From NCBI GenBank assembly GCA_905182025.1, contig CAJJAA010000023.1, positions 80,334 to 144,333 on the forward strand: DNA of 64,000 bases. Direction: 5' to 3'. The translations under genes and the position numbers were made by a program. Each line of letters begins with the position of its first letter. Positions within the stretch are counted from its first letter, which is position 1. The stretch comes from an uncultured OM182 clade bacterium (GTDB lineage: Bacteria > Pseudomonadota > Gammaproteobacteria > Pseudomonadales > Azotimanducaceae). The notes beneath the pieces are model-generated. The model did not search any database, had not been told where the DNA came from, and worked only from the letters and a program-made list of their open reading frames with translations. This document shows, piece by piece, positions 48,881 through 61,986 of the stretch.

Positions 48881-49591
48881 ATGCACCAGATAAAATCAAA
48901 AACGAGGTTGTTAGCAAAGTGGACCAAGCTTGGTTGCGAGCGAGCGATCAGCAACGTTTTGATATTAAGTTTACGTCCATTGCTCGTTGCGATGTCTGTC
49001 TTGGTCGTTTATTCCGCTGATTCATACGCCGAACTTTACAAATATATGAATGAAGATGGCGTCACCGTGCTCGATAGTCATGTTCCTGCGCGCTATGTCA
49101 AAAACGGCTACACCATACTGAGCCTCGATGGCCGTGTCTTGGAAATCGTGCCCCGTGCGCTCACAGATGAGGAGATTCGGGTAAGAGATAGGCGACTTGC
49201 TGAAGATAGACAATCTGAGCGACTCGCGCGTGAACAAAAAATTGCTGATCAAAACCTGCTAAGAATTTACAGTACGCCCGAAGACGTGATCCGCGCGCGT
49301 GATACCAAACTTGCGAGTATTGAGGGTTTTATCAATACCAGTCAGACCAATCTAGCGCGACTCGAGTCTCAAAAACGCAACATGGAATCACAGCTTGCAG
49401 ACATCGAGCGTTCAGGCGGAACAATTTCAAAAGAAAGGATCAGCCAGGTCCGAACGATTGAAAATAGAATCAGACAGAGTGAGCGCGAAATAAAAGCTAA
49501 GCGGGCCGAGAAGGAAGCGTTAGCTGCGTCATTTTCCGCCGATTTAAATCGAGTTCGTGAACTTTACGACACGCTTAGCACCCGGCGCTAA
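48881..49591 (+). CDS. DUF4124 domain protein with signal/anchor and coiled coil
   Basis: AELYKYMNEDGVTVLDSHVPARYVKNGYTIL. Confidence 0.82.
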   Translation: MHQIKSKTRLLAKWTKLGCERAISNVLILSLRPLLVAMSVLVVYSADSYAELYKYMNEDGVTVLDSHVPARYVKNGYTILSLDGRVLEIVPRALTDEEIRVRDRRLAEDRQSERLAREQKIADQNLLRIYSTPEDVIRARDTKLASIEGFINTSQTNLARLESQKRNMESQLADIERSGGTISKERISQVRTIENRIRQSEREIKAKRAEKEALAASFSADLNRVRELYDTLSTRR

Positions 49592-49656
49592 CAATCTTGC
49601 GACTCATGCTCTAAGCTCGTTGTTAAGCGTGAACAGGCGATGCCAGCGACTAACTT

Positions 49657-53773
<4,117 letters not shown>

Positions 53774-54348
53774 TCGTGAATTCAGCTTGAACGACGGGAA
53801 CGAGAATCATTTGTGCGATTCGATCACCGGGATTGATTGTAAAACTGCTTTGGCCTCTATTCCAGCAAGACACCATGAGCTCTCCCTGATAGTCCGAATC
53901 GATCAAGCCAACCAGATTTCCGAGAACAATACCATGCTTATGACCAAGACCTGACCTTGGCAAAATCATTGCTGCGAGGCTCGGGTCCTCAATAAATACT
54001 GAAATTCCGGTAGGGATCAACACAGTGTCTGTAGGCTCAAGGGTGAGTTCGCTTTCAATACACGCCCTTAAGTCGAGACCCGCGCTACCTTCTGTCGAGT
54101 AGGCCGGTAACGGAATTTTGTCACCGATCAATGGGCTCAAAATCCGTAATTGAAGTTTTTTCATTGGTCAATCACTTCTGTTGTTAGGAGGTCTCGAAAG
54201 ACCAAAATTATTTTTATGAATCGGCAGCTTAAAGCAACATTGATTCTTTTTACGCGTTGTTCATAGCAATCGTTGTTATCCGCCGTGGTAAGACCACAAC
54301 AGACTTTATCAATTCCTTAGTCGTTGCTGTGGTGATCACGACTTCGCA

Positions 54349-55566
54349 TTAAACTTTTTGTGCATCAAGCTGTTTAGAGACATGGTTCACTATTTTGGCT
54401 GCGATGTTTCGTTTTGACATAACAGGTAAATCAGATTCACCGTCATTCCAAACAAGTGTAATCCGGTTGTTATCGCTGTTAAAGCCGATGCTCGAGTCAG
54501 CGACATTGTTAGCAACAATTAGGTCGAGTTTTTTTCGTTGTAACTTGAGTCTTGCATGACCCAGTAGATGTTCAGTCTCCGCTGCAAAACCAACACAAAA
54601 GGGTCTTTTGGACAAAGCAGCGACACTGGCAATAATGTCGGGGTTTTCGATTAGCTCGATCGTCATTGTATTTGAGTCTTGAGTCTTCTTGAGTTTCTGC
54701 TCAGATTGCATCACTGGCTTAAAGTCAGCGACAGCTGCCACGCCAATGAAAACATCACAGTCAGCTATTTCTGACATCACTGCCGCGTACATATCGTCGG
54801 CACTAACTGTATTAATCGTTCTGGCCCGGTCTACCGGGTCAAGATTCGTTGGGCCGGAAATAACGACGACGTCGGCGCCTGCCTCAACAGCTGCTTCGGC
54901 GAGTGCGTAACCTTGTTTGCCAGAACTATGGTTGCTGATGAACCTTACCGGGTCTATGGATTCTCTAGTTGGCCCAGCGGTGATAACAACTTTTTTGCCT
55001 GTTAGCTTTTCACTGGGGAAAATTGAGATCGTGCGTTGCACTATTTGGTCGACATCTAGCAATCGGCCTTGTCCCGTTTCGCCGCAAGCTTGTATTCCCT
55101 CAGCAGGACCCATAATGAGTACTTCGGATCGTTCCAGTTGGGCAATATTCATTTGGGTTTGTGGGTTCGACCACATCGCCTGATTCATTGCCGGTGCTAT
55201 TGCTATGTTTGTTTCGGCGGCCAGACAAATGGTTGTTAATAGATCGTCACCGTGACCGCCACAAAATCTGGCGATGAAATCTGCGCTGGCGGGCGCGATC
55301 AATATTAGATCCGACCAGCGCGCCAACTCAATATGACCCATAACGGATTCGGTTTCGGCATCTAACATGTCGATGTGCGTTGGATGCCCAGATAGGGCTT
55401 GCATGGTCAAAGGTGTAATGAACTCTGTCGCAGCCCTTGTCATAACGACACGTACGTCAGCACCTTGGTCTTGTAATCTGCGCACCAAATCTGCGGCCTT
55501 ATACGCAGCTATTCCGCCGGTCACACCGAGAAGTATTCTTTTGTTGACTAAGTTATTGATGGTCAC
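54349..55566 (-). CDS. coaBC: Bifunctional phosphopantothenoylcysteine decarboxylase/synthase
   Basis: RILLGVTGGIAAYKAADLVRRL; APAMNQAMWSNPQTQMN; AGPTRESIDPVRFISNHSSGKQGYALAEAA. Confidence 0.97.
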   Translation of the reverse strand: MTINNLVNKRILLGVTGGIAAYKAADLVRRLQDQGADVRVVMTRAATEFITPLTMQALSGHPTHIDMLDAETESVMGHIELARWSDLILIAPASADFIARFCGGHGDDLLTTICLAAETNIAIAPAMNQAMWSNPQTQMNIAQLERSEVLIMGPAEGIQACGETGQGRLLDVDQIVQRTISIFPSEKLTGKKVVITAGPTRESIDPVRFISNHSSGKQGYALAEAAVEAGADVVVISGPTNLDPVDRARTINTVSADDMYAAVMSEIADCDVFIGVAAVADFKPVMQSEQKLKKTQDSNTMTIELIENPDIIASVAALSKRPFCVGFAAETEHLLGHARLKLQRKKLDLIVANNVADSSIGFNSDNNRITLVWNDGESDLPVMSKRNIAAKIVNHVSKQLDAQKV

Positions 55567-55774
55567 TTTTCTCTCGCATCGATACTTCTGACAGGCAATG
55601 ACCTACATCTTAGAAAAAAAGCACCTACACCCGACAAGGCGGGTTGCGCACAGACGTGGTTACATCTTCAGAACAGGATTGGGGAATAACAATACCACTG
55701 AAGTATTTCCGGTGTAAGTGATTATTCACTCTGTAGTTGAGGTATAGCCCAATTGACCTCTACCGATTATACCC

Positions 55775-55955
55775 GGTGACTGCGAGACGCATGAAAGCGT
55801 TAAGCCTGTAAGCCGCTAAATCAATAAACCGGCATGATTGAGCATTGACCACGAAGGCCAATCGGCGCATAGCCAAAAAGTGCGGTGAGAAATCACCGTA
55901 AGAAAGTCCGAAATCAACGTACGACGCAAGGTCAGGCGAATGTCAGGCGAGAGGT
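55775..55955 (+). ncRNA. Candidate structured RNA segment upstream of radC (identity unknown; possible group II intron 5' relic)
   Basis: Perfect CGGTGA-GAAA-TCACCG hairpin (55883-55898), imperfect ATTGACC/GGCCAAT hairpin, and a GTCAGGCGA direct repeat in a roughly 400-bp gap without a credible ORF. Confidence 0.35.
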
Positions 55956-55967
55956 ATAAGAAACCAA

Positions 55968-56633
55968 ATGAATTGGCTTAAACGAGACGGCCCCAGGGAA
56001 AAATTGCTGAAACATGGCTCTAAAGCCCTTACTGACCAGGAGATACTCGCCATATTTCTACGTACTGGCACGCGGAAAAAAGGGGTCATGGCGTTATCGA
56101 GAGAGCTTATTGAGACCTTTGGTGGGCTGCGAGGTCTGCTTCAGGCTGATCAGGCAGAAATTCTGACCGTCAATGGTATTGGCGAAGCAACCTATGTTCA
56201 GCTAAAGGCTGCTTTGGAGATGACAGAGCGTTATATCGAAACGGGGTTGCAACGCGGTGATGCGCTTTCGGATCCCATTATGACGCGGCGCTATCTGAAG
56301 AGTAAGTTGAGGAACTATGATCGAGAGGTGTTTGCGTGCCTCTATCTTGACAATCAGCACCGATTGATTCGTTATCAAGAGCTGTTCTTTGGCACGATTG
56401 ATGGTGCCAGTGTGCATCCGCGCGAGGTCGTCAAAAGTGTCTTGGTTGAGAATGCTGCAGCTGTAATTTTCGCTCACAATCATCCTTCGGGTATTGCAGA
56501 GCCGAGTCAGGCTGATGAGCGGATAACCCGACACCTTAAATCCGCACTAGCGTTGATCGACGTTAGGGTGTTGGATCATATGATTGTAGGAGATAAAGAG
56601 GTTGTTTCTTTTGCCGAAAGAGGCCTTCTATAG
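55968..56633 (+). CDS. radC: RadC family JAB-domain protein
   Basis: [50 protein letters not shown]. Confidence 0.96.
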   Translation: MNWLKRDGPREKLLKHGSKALTDQEILAIFLRTGTRKKGVMALSRELIETFGGLRGLLQADQAEILTVNGIGEATYVQLKAALEMTERYIETGLQRGDALSDPIMTRRYLKSKLRNYDREVFACLYLDNQHRLIRYQELFFGTIDGASVHPREVVKSVLVENAAAVIFAHNHPSGIAEPSQADERITRHLKSALALIDVRVLDHMIVGDKEVVSFAERGLL

Positions 56634-56861
56634 GTTGGTTGCAAAGGCCTGTAGACCATTCGCCGGTCTCTGCAGACAGCCGCGCGCGAGAATTTATATT
56701 TGAATCCCACGCCGGCTTCTGGTATAAAGCACGGCTCTCGATATGACTGGGTCACGGTACATATTATTAATGTGTTAACTGGCCTGCTCGGACGAACAGA
56801 ACAACGCTTCATTTAAGAAGTGCAAATCAGCGGATTAATCAAGTAAAAAAAGGCAGTCGAC

Positions 56862-57098
56862 ATGGCCAGAGTATGTCAAGTAACGGGTAAACGCCCAGTT
56901 ACTGGAAACAACGTTTCACACGCAAATAACAAGACGCGTCGTCGTTTTGTGCCGAATATACATGATCACAAGTTTTGGCTGGAAAGTGAGAGCCGATTTG
57001 TGAAGCTACGTGTATCAGCGAAAGGTATGCGTATTATTGATAAGAAAGGCCTCGAAGAGGTCATTACAGATATTCGATCTCGTGGCGACAAGGTGTAA
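56862..57098 (+). CDS. rpmB: 50S ribosomal protein L28
   Basis: [32 protein letters not shown]. Confidence 0.98.
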   Translation: MARVCQVTGKRPVTGNNVSHANNKTRRRFVPNIHDHKFWLESESRFVKLRVSAKGMRIIDKKGLEEVITDIRSRGDKV

Positions 57099-57114
57099 AC
57101 AGGAGTAACTTGGA

Positions 57115-57270
57115 ATGAGAGACAAAATAAAATTAGTTTCATCCGCGGGTACTGGTCATTACTATACAACGACCAAAAACAAGCGAACGATGCCTGAGAA
57201 AATGGAGATCAAAAAATTTGATCCTGTGGTTCGTCAGCACGTGATGTATAAAGAGTCGAAGATTAAGTAA
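57115..57270 (+). CDS. rpmG: 50S ribosomal protein L33
   Basis: Manual translation [51 protein letters not shown] (51 aa), too short for the ORF track. Confidence 0.98.
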   Translation: MRDKIKLVSSAGTGHYYTTTKNKRTMPEKMEIKKFDPVVRQHVMYKESKIK

Positions 57271-57346
57271 ACCCTTAATCTGGGACGTTTTGAAAACATC
57301 GACGAGAGTCATGTTCTGAAGAGTGTCCTGATCGACTAAGTAATAG

Positions 57347-57379
57347 AAAAAAACCGGGCCTATCAGCCCGGTTTTTTTT
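57347..57379. terminator. Bidirectional Rho-independent terminator between rpmG and hyuA-like gene
   Basis: AAAAAACCGGGC-CTATCA-GCCCGGTTTTTTTT; U tract in both orientations. Confidence 0.92.
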
Positions 57380-59318
57380 GCAACAGCAAATTTCCTTTTA
57401 CATCTATTTCGGCTTCCCAATGTTGCTTCACGTAAGTCGTCGCATGCTGCTCGAGAATCAGTAATGGGCCGCTACAAACTGACCCTGACGCCATTGCGGA
57501 TCGGTGTTTGTAAGGAATCCTCCAGCTCTGTGAATCTGAGAGGTTTGGCTCAGCAAACCAATCTGGCAACTGGATTGGTTCTCGTTGCGCTTCAATGTGC
57601 GATCTTAAATTAACAACTTCAATAGGCAAGTCGAGTTGATGGCCATACTGACGTTGATGTGATTGATGAAAACTCACCTCTAGATCGGATAGTGATTCAT
57701 AGGGAATATTAATAGTGTGAGTTTGGCCGAGGTAACGCATATCAAGGCTACGATGCTCGCTCATCTCGGTAACATCCTCTTTAGCAAGATCTTGCTTTGC
57801 TTTGAATTCCAGGGCTTCGAATGCATACGCGACCTCAGCGCTTCGTAAAGCTGAAAGGATAATTCGATGGGTTTGAATCAGTTCGCGACCGGGTTTTGTT
57901 GTTAGCATTCCAAAAGCAGATAATACGCCACCGTGAATGGGTACCGCAGCCTTCGTCATACCAAGCGACTCCGCCAAATCGCAAAGGTGTAACCCTCCAG
58001 CGCCGCCGAAACAAACGAGGGCAAACGCTCGTGGGTCATGCCCTCGCTGAACTGAAATCACACGCAAAGCCTGGCTCATATGTTCATTAGCCAATGCGAG
58101 GATACCGCTGGCAACTTCATTTAGGGAGCAATCTAGCTGCTGCGCAAGACGGCCAAGCGCGAGACCTGCCGCATCTACGTTTAATGGCAATTCACCAGCG
58201 AGCTTGGGACTTGGCCCCAAGCGGCCTAGCCAAAGGTTAGCATCCGTTACCGTCGCGTCGGTTCCGGCGTTGTCGTAGCATGCAGGGCCAGGGTTCGCGC
58301 CTGCAGAGTCCGGCCCCACTTGCAAAAGCCCGCCTTCATCAACATAGGCAATCGAGCCGCCACCGGCGCCAATCGTGTGTATATCTGCCATGGGAATCGC
58401 AACGGGGTAACCGGCGATGGTGCCGCTGTTTGTGAGCTTGTACCGCTGCTCAATCAATGCAACGTCCGTTGATGTTCCCCCCATGTCGAAGGTAATGAGG
58501 TTCGGCTGTTGCATCAAGTTTGAAAAATATTGGGCGGCAGCGAGTCCGCCAGCCGGACCCGAGAGGAGCAAATTAACGGCTTTTGTGGCGGCAAGATTTG
58601 CATCAATCGTTAGACCCGAAGATTGCATAACGGACAGCGTTGATGGCGATACGTCTTTGATTAACGCATCGAGGTATCGTTGTATGATCGGACCTACGTA
58701 AGCGTTTAGCCAGGTTGTCATACCGCGCTCGTACTCACCATACTCTGGCAAGATATCTGAAGATCGCGAAACAAAATATTTGTCTTTGAAATATTCTTCA
58801 ATAAGAATTTCGTGTTCGCTGGAGAGAAAGGAAAAGAGCAGATTGATTGCAATCGCATCAGGGTTGCTCGCTTCAATTTCGATTGCCAGCTGTTCTAACG
58901 CGCCGTCAGCAAGTTGTTGCGTTATCTTTCCTGTCGCATCAACCCGGGCTTCAATTTCAAATAGAAAATCAGGGTCTAAGTCGATTTCAGGCGCAGCGGG
59001 TCTCAAATTGTAAAGGTGTTGGCGTGTTTGGCGACCTATTCGAATAACATCTTTGAGCCCTTTGTTGGCAACATAAGCGGTTTTCACGCCTTTGCCTTGC
59101 AACACAGCATTGGTCGCCACAGTTGTGCCGTGGACGATGACGAGTTTCCCCTGCGCCATCGCAGAGGAGAGCCCCATGGCCCTGATACCCTTAAGTATTG
59201 CTGTCTGCGGCTCCTTCGGAGATGAGAGCGTTTTGAAGACGCTGAGTCGATTATCATCAATACAGACGAAATCAGTGAACGTACCACCCGTATCAACACC
59301 GAGATAAATTGTATTCAT
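57363..59318 (-). CDS. Hydantoinase/oxoprolinase family protein, HyuA-like
   Basis: MNTIYLGVDTGGTFTDFVCIDDNRLSVFKTLSSP; VIRIGRQTRQHLYNL; TFDMGGTSTDVALI; GAGGGSIAYVDEGGLLQVGPDSAGANPGPACY. Confidence 0.95.
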   Translation of the reverse strand: MNTIYLGVDTGGTFTDFVCIDDNRLSVFKTLSSPKEPQTAILKGIRAMGLSSAMAQGKLVIVHGTTVATNAVLQGKGVKTAYVANKGLKDVIRIGRQTRQHLYNLRPAAPEIDLDPDFLFEIEARVDATGKITQQLADGALEQLAIEIEASNPDAIAINLLFSFLSSEHEILIEEYFKDKYFVSRSSDILPEYGEYERGMTTWLNAYVGPIIQRYLDALIKDVSPSTLSVMQSSGLTIDANLAATKAVNLLLSGPAGGLAAAQYFSNLMQQPNLITFDMGGTSTDVALIEQRYKLTNSGTIAGYPVAIPMADIHTIGAGGGSIAYVDEGGLLQVGPDSAGANPGPACYDNAGTDATVTDANLWLGRLGPSPKLAGELPLNVDAAGLALGRLAQQLDCSLNEVASGILALANEHMSQALRVISVQRGHDPRAFALVCFGGAGGLHLCDLAESLGMTKAAVPIHGGVLSAFGMLTTKPGRELIQTHRIILSALRSAEVAYAFEALEFKAKQDLAKEDVTEMSEHRSLDMRYLGQTHTINIPYESLSDLEVSFHQSHQRQYGHQLDLPIEVVNLRSHIEAQREPIQLPDWFAEPNLSDSQSWRIPYKHRSAMASGSVCSGPLLILEQHATTYVKQHWEAEIDVKGNLLLQKKPG

Positions 59319-59429
59319 AAACTATTCATCGAGACAGATGCCGCAAGGTAACCGAGACACGCACAAATTGCCATGCTGTAAAGGGATGAATATGATGTGC
59401 TCCCCCGAATTACTGATGTGTTACTAACA

Positions 59430-60242
59430 ATGCCAGAACTACCAGAAGTAGAAACGACGCGCTTGGGCATTGTTCCCCATGTGACTCATCGGCAAGTGGT
59501 GTTGGTGCATGTCAGACAACCTAGTCTAAGGTGGCCTGTATCTGAAGACCTGTCTCAAAGTTTAACCGGCAGCGTTATTACCGCTGTTAGCCGCAGGGGC
59601 AAGTACCTGTTATTTGAGACGCGATCAGGTCGAATGATGATTCATCTGGGGATGTCGGGCTCGCTGCGTATTGTTGATGCAAAGACGCCTATCGAAAAAC
59701 ATGATCACGTTGATATCGGTTTTGATGATGGCAGTTTGCTGAGGTATAGAGATCCCAGAAGGTTTGGTTCAATTTTTTGGTTACACGACACGCAGGGTCA
59801 CGCATTGATTGACAAGCTGGGTCCAGAGCCGTTGTTAGACGGGTTTGATGGTAATTACCTCTATGAGCAATCGCGAGGTAAGCAGGTTGCTGTAAAGCTG
59901 ATGATAATGAACGGTGAGGTTGTCGTCGGCGTCGGCAATATTTACGCGAATGAAGCGCTATTCGCTGCGGGTATTAAGCCAGACAGGAAAGCGGGATCAA
60001 TTTCTAAAAAGCGCTATGAAAAGCTTGGATTAGAGATCAAATACGTTCTCGCGAAAGCGATTGAGGCGGGCGGCACGACGTTAAAGGATTTTGTGCGTGA
60101 AGATGGACAGCCGGGTTACTTCAAGCAAGAGCTGAAAGTCTACGGCCGCGGCACTGAACCCTGTGTCAATTGCGGCAGTGTTTTACGAGAAAGTAGACTT
60201 GGGCAGAGAGCAACGGTTTTTTGCACTAAATGTCAGACCTAA
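59430..60242 (+). CDS. mutM: Formamidopyrimidine-DNA glycosylase (ORF track start 59397; MPELPEVE start preferred)
   Basis: [26 protein letters not shown]-terminal zinc finger [11 protein letters not shown]...FCTKCQT. Confidence 0.97.
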   Translation: MPELPEVETTRLGIVPHVTHRQVVLVHVRQPSLRWPVSEDLSQSLTGSVITAVSRRGKYLLFETRSGRMMIHLGMSGSLRIVDAKTPIEKHDHVDIGFDDGSLLRYRDPRRFGSIFWLHDTQGHALIDKLGPEPLLDGFDGNYLYEQSRGKQVAVKLMIMNGEVVVGVGNIYANEALFAAGIKPDRKAGSISKKRYEKLGLEIKYVLAKAIEAGGTTLKDFVREDGQPGYFKQELKVYGRGTEPCVNCGSVLRESRLGQRATVFCTKCQT

Positions 60243-60462
60243 TGGTTACAAACTCGTCTCGAAGCCGCGGTTTGACTGACGTTGCAACGCATCTGAAACA
60301 ATTTGAATTAGCGTAAGTTTCCGCTTACCCTAGGTTTATCATATATTTTACGGTTTAGGTGCGTCTGCTTACAATCGATTACGGCTGCTTAAAGGGCTGT
60401 GAGAAAGCTTAGATTGAATGCCAGAGAGTCAATGGTGTAACTAAATCAACTCGGAGGAAAGG

Positions 60463-60780
60463 GTGGTGAGAAAGCAATTTAAGATGTCATTGGCGCTTTT
60501 GGTGCTATTACTCGGCAGTGCAAATTCGGTCATAGCAGCGCAGGTAGAAGAAATTCCCGGTGCAGGCGCGATGGCGCTCGATCTTGTTGTTGCGAGACCG
60601 GTCGGCTTGGTCGTTTTTGGCCTGGGCTCCGTAACCTACCTTGCGACGCTGCCGTTCTCACTGCTAGGCGGCAATGCCGGTGATGCGGGTAAGGCACTTG
60701 TTGTAAAGCCGGCTCAGTCCGTTTTTGTTCGGTGCTTGGGATGTCGTACACCGGGTCGAAAAGTCAAAGTCGCCCAGTAG
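60463..60780 (+). CDS. Small exported/membrane protein of unknown function
   Basis: 105 aa: signal peptide ending SVIAA, then ARPVGLVVFGLGSVTYLATLPFSLLGGN. Confidence 0.7.
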   Translation: MVRKQFKMSLALLVLLLGSANSVIAAQVEEIPGAGAMALDLVVARPVGLVVFGLGSVTYLATLPFSLLGGNAGDAGKALVVKPAQSVFVRCLGCRTPGRKVKVAQ

Positions 60781-60784
60781 GGGT

Positions 60785-61261
60785 TTAAGCAATCTTGCCG
60801 TCTGCGAGTGCTTGCGCGACGGCAGGATGTACAAATCGCTTTACATCACCCCCATAGGCTGCGATCTGGCGAACGAGCGTAGAAGAGATGTATGAGAACT
60901 CTTCCGCAGGGGCAAGGAATATTGTCTCCAGACCTGGCTGAAGAACTCGATTCATATTTAGCATCTGGAATTCATATTCGAAATCAGTCACGGTTCGAAT
61001 ACCTTTCAAAATAATCTCCGCGCCAATTTCCTTAGCGAATTCTACTGTCAGGGTATTGAAACCTACAACTTCAACATTTTTGATGTAGGACAGCGCTTCT
61101 TGAGCCAGTTCAATGCGCAATGTTAACTCGCCAGGGCTTTTGTGAGGGCTAGTCGCAATCCCGAGAATGACATGATCAAATATTTTTGCAGCCCGCTCAA
61201 CAAGGTCAGCGTGGCCGTTATGAATTGGGTTGAATGTACCTGGGTATAAAACTGTCGACAT
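60785..61261 (-). CDS. coaD: Phosphopantetheine adenylyltransferase
   Basis: [41 protein letters not shown]. Confidence 0.98.
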   Translation of the reverse strand: MSTVLYPGTFNPIHNGHADLVERAAKIFDHVILGIATSPHKSPGELTLRIELAQEALSYIKNVEVVGFNTLTVEFAKEIGAEIILKGIRTVTDFEYEFQMLNMNRVLQPGLETIFLAPAEEFSYISSTLVRQIAAYGGDVKRFVHPAVAQALADGKIA

Positions 61262-61404
61262 TTTATCTTCACTCCGTCGTATCCGCTTTGATTAGCTAAT
61301 CTGCTGAATCGTTTTTGAACACGTACTATAAGTGCCTTAAGTTAAGAGAGGCGCCAATAATACATGACGAAAATGCCATGAACACCCTTGAATCAAAGAT
61401 AGAA

Positions 61405-61986
61405 TTAGGGTTGGCATATGAGTCCGTAGTGGACAGCCCCGGATTTCTTCTGTCTGTATACCAACCAATGTTGCTCAGAGCCTTCGCCAAGGTCGCCTTT
61501 GGTGAGCGGATTTGCTGATTCAAAATAGATGAACCCTTTCGATTTCAGAAGTTTTTGTTCGTCTATAATCTGCAGGCATTTACTCAGGTAGTCGCTCGAA
61601 AACGGCGGGTCAAGGAAGATAATATCCCAAGCTTGGCCGGTTTGTGCGGCGAGCCAAGCGATCGCGTCAGATCTGACGCAATGCCAAAGTTTGGAATCGG
61701 CTTCCAACGTGTCTAGATTGGATTTGATTTGACGCAACACTTGCGCTGAGGAATCAACAATAACGACATCCTTCGCGCCGCGTGATAGCGCCTCAATACT
61801 CAAGGCACCGCTGCCGGCGAAGAGTTCGAGGCAACTTGCACCTGCGATATCAAGCGAAAGCCAGTTAAACAATGTTTCTCTTACTCGATCGGGACTTGGT
61901 CTAACCGCATCCTCGATAGCGAATTTAATCTTACGACTACGCCACCTGCCGCCGATAATGCGCAGAGAGCCTGACATGCTACTCAT
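61405..61986 (-). CDS. rsmD: 16S rRNA m2G966 methyltransferase
   Basis: LRIIGGRWRSRKI; RPSPDRVRETLFNWL; CLELFAGSGALSIEALSRGA; IIFLDPPF. Confidence 0.97.
   Translation of the reverse strand: MSSMSGSLRIIGGRWRSRKIKFAIEDAVRPSPDRVRETLFNWLSLDIAGASCLELFAGSGALSIEALSRGAKDVVIVDSSAQVLRQIKSNLDTLEADSKLWHCVRSDAIAWLAAQTGQAWDIIFLDPPFSSDYLSKCLQIIDEQKLLKSKGFIYFESANPLTKGDLGEGSEQHWLVYRQKKSGAVHYGLICQP

Noticed and set aside
61315-61518. 67-aa plus-strand ORF near coaD/rsmD
   Set aside because: Largely antisense to the rsmD C-terminus; no motif.
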